Shown here one piece after another: positions 61,535 to 64,000 of a DNA stretch of 64,000 nt. Under the pieces are notes generated by a model that did not search any database, had not been told where the DNA came from, and saw only the letters and a list, made by a program, of their open reading frames with translations. A program made the position numbers and the translations under genes. Location of the stretch: NCBI RefSeq assembly GCF_041080655.1, contig NZ_CP163525.1, positions 992,001 through 1,056,000 of the forward strand, read 5' to 3'. The DNA is from Streptomyces sp. CG4. Its GTDB lineage: Bacteria; Actinomycetota; Actinomycetes; Streptomycetales; Streptomycetaceae. Every line of letters starts with the position of its first letter. Positions within the stretch are counted from its first letter, which is position 1.

Positions 61535-61790
61535 GGCACTGATCGCGGCAGCGGGCCCGGTCGGGCTGACGGCCGCTCTCGAACTGCGCCGACGGGGTGT
61601 GGACGATTGCCCGATCGACCGGCTGCCGTACGGCCGTCGGCATCCGGCCGCGGACCTTCGAAGCCGGGGAACGAATGGGCGTGGCCCGCGCGACGCTCGA
61701 CGCGGCGCCGCCCATGCCCGGCCGGCTGATCTACGTCAACGGCGTGAAGCCGCCCGGCTGTCCCCGGCCGCACCCGGCACGTTGTCGACG
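61535..61790 (+). pseudogene. Remnant of an FAD-dependent (PHBH-type) monooxygenase
   Basis: A short N-terminal fragment of a flavin hydroxylase is visible in two frames. GALIAAAGPVGLTAALELRRRGVD is the FAD-binding dinucleotide motif with one change (AAAGPVG for GAGPVG). After a one-base shift the text continues as GIRPRTFEAGERMGVARATLD, then PGRLIYVNG. Coding similarity ends near 61790. The rest of the gene (about 400 residues) is gone. It lies in an 800-bp gene-free gap between the SDR operon and the SRPBCC gene. Confidence 0.75.
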
Positions 61791-61848
61791 GCCCTGGCCT
61801 GGGTGTTTGTGGGCTGCCCGACGGGGCGGTCGGGGCGGCGGGTCCCCT

Positions 61849-61898
61849 CCGATACGGGTGAGTCCGGCGGCGCAACCCGATACGGGTGGGTCCGGCGG
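61849..61898. repeat. 22-bp direct repeat downstream of the monooxygenase remnant
   Basis: CCGATACGGGTG plus ten further bases is present at 61849-61870 and 61877-61898 with one mismatch. The surrounding 61791-62092 holds no credible gene. Confidence 0.7.
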
Positions 61899-62092
61899 TC
61901 GGTCCACGCCGCCGGGTCCCCGCAGCCCGTCGGCGCCGCGTTCCCCGCGAGTGGCCGGTCCCGCCGCCTGCCGACCCCACGGCTCGCCGGCCCCAGCCCC
62001 GGGCCCTGCCACCGGCTCCCCCGGACCGCGGCTCCCGCGACTCAGGAGCCCCACGACCGGCCGCTCCAGGCTGCCGACCAGCCCCGTCCCGG

Positions 62093-62620
62093 TCAGTCCA
62101 GGCCCGGAACGGGGGCGCCGGAAGGGACGCCGGCGGTGATGTAGGCGTCGTAGAACTGCTTCCACGGCGCGTTCAGCCCGGCGTGGGGGCCCTCGAAGTG
62201 TTCGCCGCGGGCCTTGGCGTCGAGGGCGGAGAGGCAGACCTCCCAGCCGGCGCCGTTGCGGGCGGCGGTGTCGGTCTCGCCAAGGACGTTGGTGAGCGTG
62301 AACCGGGTGCGCTGTGCGCCGACGGCTTCCAGGTCGAAGCGGAGTTCGTCGCCGCCCCACTCGAAGGACAGGTGCCGGGGCGGGTCGACGGCGAGCATCC
62401 GGCCGGTGAAGTCGGGCGTGTCCGGGTCGCCGCTGAAGCGGATGGTGCCGCCGGGACGCAGCTCCATCTCGGCGCGGAAGGGGAACCACTGCTCCAGTTC
62501 GTCGGGATCGGTGACGAACCGCCAGACGCGGTCCACCGGGTGGTCGTAGGTGCGGCTGAACCGGACGGCGGGACGGCCGTCGTCCAGCGTCAGATAGGTG
62601 CCGGTGAGGTCGACGGGCAT
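62093..62620 (-). CDS. SRPBCC/AHSA1 domain protein
   Basis: A 175-residue START-like fold protein (RFSRTYDHPVDRVWRFVTDPDELEQWFPF, in pieces, then GGTIRFSG and HLSFEWGG). Members bind hydrophobic ligands or assist a partner. It follows the ArsR gene by 6 bp in the same operon, a frequent actinobacterial pairing. The repressor probably controls both. No catalytic residues can be named. Confidence 0.87.
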   Translation of the reverse strand: MPVDLTGTYLTLDDGRPAVRFSRTYDHPVDRVWRFVTDPDELEQWFPFRAEMELRPGGTIRFSGDPDTPDFTGRMLAVDPPRHLSFEWGGDELRFDLEAVGAQRTRFTLTNVLGETDTAARNGAGWEVCLSALDAKARGEHFEGPHAGLNAPWKQFYDAYITAGVPSGAPVPGLD

Positions 62621-62626
62621 GGTGCT

Positions 62627-62971
62627 TCAGTCCTTCGCGTGTGGGGGGTGTCGGGTGTCGTCCGACGTCTCGTCGAGGCGCCGGCCCAGGGCGTCCAGGC
62701 TGCGGTTCCACAGCCTGCGATAGGGCTCCAGCCAGGCGTCGAGCGCGGCGATCGGCGCCGGGTCGAGGGCGTAGACCCGGCGCTGTGCGTCCTGTCTGAC
62801 CCGGACCAGGCCCGCTTCCCTGAGCACCTTCAGATGCTTGGACGTGCTCGGCTGGCTCAGTCCGCAGGCTTCGACGATCTCCCCGACGGGCCGGGGTCGT
62901 TCCAGCAGGAGCGCGACGATCGCCCGTCGGTGGGGGTCGGCGAGGGCGGACCACAGCACTGCATCGGACAT
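62627..62971 (-). CDS. ArsR-type HTH transcriptional regulator
   Basis: A 114-residue winged-helix protein. The recognition region is ADPHRRAIVALLLERPRPVGEIVEACGLSQPSTSKHLKVLREAGLV, read across residues 11-57, with the wing RQDAQRRVYALDP. It has no Cys ligand set for metal sensing, as in the SRPBCC-associated group. Direct repeats of ATATGCC at 62979-62985 and 62995-63001, 16 bp apart, lie just upstream of its start and are candidate operators. It is divergent from the MFS gene. Confidence 0.9.
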   Translation of the reverse strand: MSDAVLWSALADPHRRAIVALLLERPRPVGEIVEACGLSQPSTSKHLKVLREAGLVRVRQDAQRRVYALDPAPIAALDAWLEPYRRLWNRSLDALGRRLDETSDDTRHPPHAKD

Positions 62972-63035
62972 GCAGCAAATATGCCTCAGCAGTTATATGC
63001 CTGTCAAGGAATGTAAACCCCTGTGCGCCCCCACA

Positions 63036-63100
63036 GCGAAACGAAACGTTGCCGTTTCGCTGGAACTGTTCTACGCTCCATGTGTACGAAACGGTTTCGT
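63036..63100. promoter_or_regulatory. Promoter with two inverted repeats for the MFS gene
   Basis: GCGAAACG-N9-CGTTTCGC (63036-63060) and ACGAAAC-G-GTTTCGT (63086-63100) are perfect inverted repeats sharing CGAAAC/GTTTCG halves. A TTGCCG/TACGCT pair spaced by 16 bases (63050-63077) could be the -35/-10, with the first repeat over the -35. The MFS start is 84 bases further. A TetR-type repressor encoded outside the window is the likely binder. Confidence 0.6.
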
Positions 63101-63183
63101 TTACGGGTCCTTTGCGTCCGCCCATTTCGGTATGAAGCGGCACATTCCCTGCATCCGAACGACTTTCCCTGGAGTGGTTCCCC

Positions 63184-64000
63184 ATGTCCCAGAAGACCCT
63201 GGCCGAAGACTCCCGAGCGGAGGCCTCGGCGATCGGGCACAAGGCGGCCTCACCGAAGCGGTGGTGGATCCTCGCGGTCGTCGCCGTCGCCCAGCTGATG
63301 GTCGTCCTCGACGCCACGATCGTGAACATCGCCCTGCCGTCCGCCCAGACCGACCTCGGCTTCTCCGACGGCAACCGGCAGTGGATCGTGACGGCGTACG
63401 CCCTGGCCTTCGCCTCCCTGCTCCTGCTCGGCGGACGCATAGCCGACCTCTTCGGCCGCAAGCCCGCCTTCCTCGTCGGCGTCGTCGGCTTCGCCGCGGC
63501 CTCCGCGCTCGGCGGCGCCGCGAACGGCTTCACCATGCTGGTCGTCGCGCGGGCCCTGCAGGGCGCGTTCGGGGCGCTCCTCGCGCCCGCCGCGCTGTCG
63601 CTGCTCAACACGACGTTCACCGACGCCCGGGAACGGGCCCGCGCCTTCAGCGTGTACGGCGCGATCGCCGGTGCCGGCGGCGCCGTGGGCCTGCTCCTCG
63701 GCGGTGTGCTGACCGACACGCTCGACTGGCGCTGGACCCTGTACGTGAACGTGGCCATCGCGGTCGTCGCCTTCGCGGGCGGCTGGATCCTGCTCGACAA
63801 CCACCGCGACGCGGCGAACGCCAAGCTGGACGTGCCGGGCACGGTGCTGGTCGCCGCCGGGCTGTTCACCCTGGTCTACGGCTTCTCCAACGCCGAGACC
63901 CACGACTGGGGTTCGCCGCTGACCTGGGGCTTCCTGATCGCGGGCGGTGTGCTGCTGGCGACCTTCGCCTGGTGGCAGACCCGAGCCGCACACCCGCTGC
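63184..64000 (+). CDS. MFS drug:H+ antiporter, DHA2/EmrB type, partial
   Basis: The first 272 residues of a major facilitator transporter running off the right edge. Motifs are VVLDATIVNIALP in helix 1 (the DHA2 signature motif D1), GGRIADLFGRKPAF in loop 2-3 (motif A) and GAGGAVGLLLGGVLTD in helix 5 (motif C, antiporter). It should have 14 segments. ATG at 63184 has GGAG nine bases upstream. Export of toxic compounds is expected; the substrate is unknown. Confidence 0.9.
   Translation, partial: MSQKTLAEDSRAEASAIGHKAASPKRWWILAVVAVAQLMVVLDATIVNIALPSAQTDLGFSDGNRQWIVTAYALAFASLLLLGGRIADLFGRKPAFLVGVVGFAAASALGGAANGFTMLVVARALQGAFGALLAPAALSLLNTTFTDARERARAFSVYGAIAGAGGAVGLLLGGVLTDTLDWRWTLYVNVAIAVVAFAGGWILLDNHRDAANAKLDVPGTVLVAAGLFTLVYGFSNAETHDWGSPLTWGFLIAGGVLLATFAWWQTRAAHPL

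Overview
The window is Streptomyces chromosomal DNA. It is very GC-rich with strong third-position G/C, many GTG starts and ATGA/GTGA/TGATG gene overlaps. It carries a mycothiol-dependent formaldehyde dehydrogenase and a complete SapB/AmfS-type morphogen locus (ramC-S-A-B with ramR). I saw no rRNA, tRNA, insertion sequence, prophage or CRISPR array. The only structured RNA I recognise is a ZTP riboswitch at about 5061-5168.

Layout. 1-4.8 kb: two short-chain dehydrogenases, the mscR/MBL-hydrolase pair, a degenerate acyltransferase domain protein and a SnoaL-like protein. 5.0-5.5 kb: the ZTP riboswitch in front of a folD remnant with two in-frame deletions. 5.5-9.2 kb: an ECF sigma factor with a CU044_5270-type partner, then an extra cytochrome oxidase subunit I gene with a small membrane protein. 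9.2-18 kb: secreted GH27 and GH5 glycosidases, a glycosyltransferase, a zinc alcohol dehydrogenase, and a TetR regulator divergent from a secreted beta-propeller. 18-20.7 kb: an OtrA-like ribosome protection gene broken by a 27-bp minisatellite. 20.9-28.7 kb: a seven-gene form II CO-dehydrogenase-like molybdenum hydroxylase operon. 28.8-30.6 kb: phosphoesterase, MarR regulator and isochorismatase-fold protein. 30.9-34.6 kb: a respiratory mini-cluster (ctaD-ctaF facing qcrB). 35-47.6 kb: two large PP2C phosphatases flanking the ram locus. 47.8-50 kb: a secreted S1 protease and a frameshifted PaaI thioesterase. 50.4-56.6 kb: a double-glycine-leader peptide with an NHLM-type HlyD/C39-ABC/ABC exporter. 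56.6-64 kb: BrkB-like membrane protein, glycosyltransferase, polysaccharide deacetylase, DMT transporter, SDR, a monooxygenase remnant, an ArsR-SRPBCC pair and the start of an MFS efflux pump.

How the genes work together. Two ribosomal peptide systems lie within 17 kb. The first is the class III lanthipeptide locus. The second is an exporter locus whose precursor has no cysteine and which has no visible modifying enzyme. The molybdenum hydroxylase operon lies between two terminal-oxidase subunit I genes and near an orphan cytochrome b, so a dehydrogenase-to-oxidase link is possible but unproven. A 16-bp inverted repeat occurs both upstream of the beta-propeller/TetR pair and upstream of the GH5 gene, suggesting a small local regulon.

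Several genes are decaying or altered: the folD remnant, the otrA-like gene, the thioesterase and the monooxygenase remnant. The acyltransferase-like protein has lost its nucleophile. Short in-frame tandem repeats have expanded in at least five proteins.
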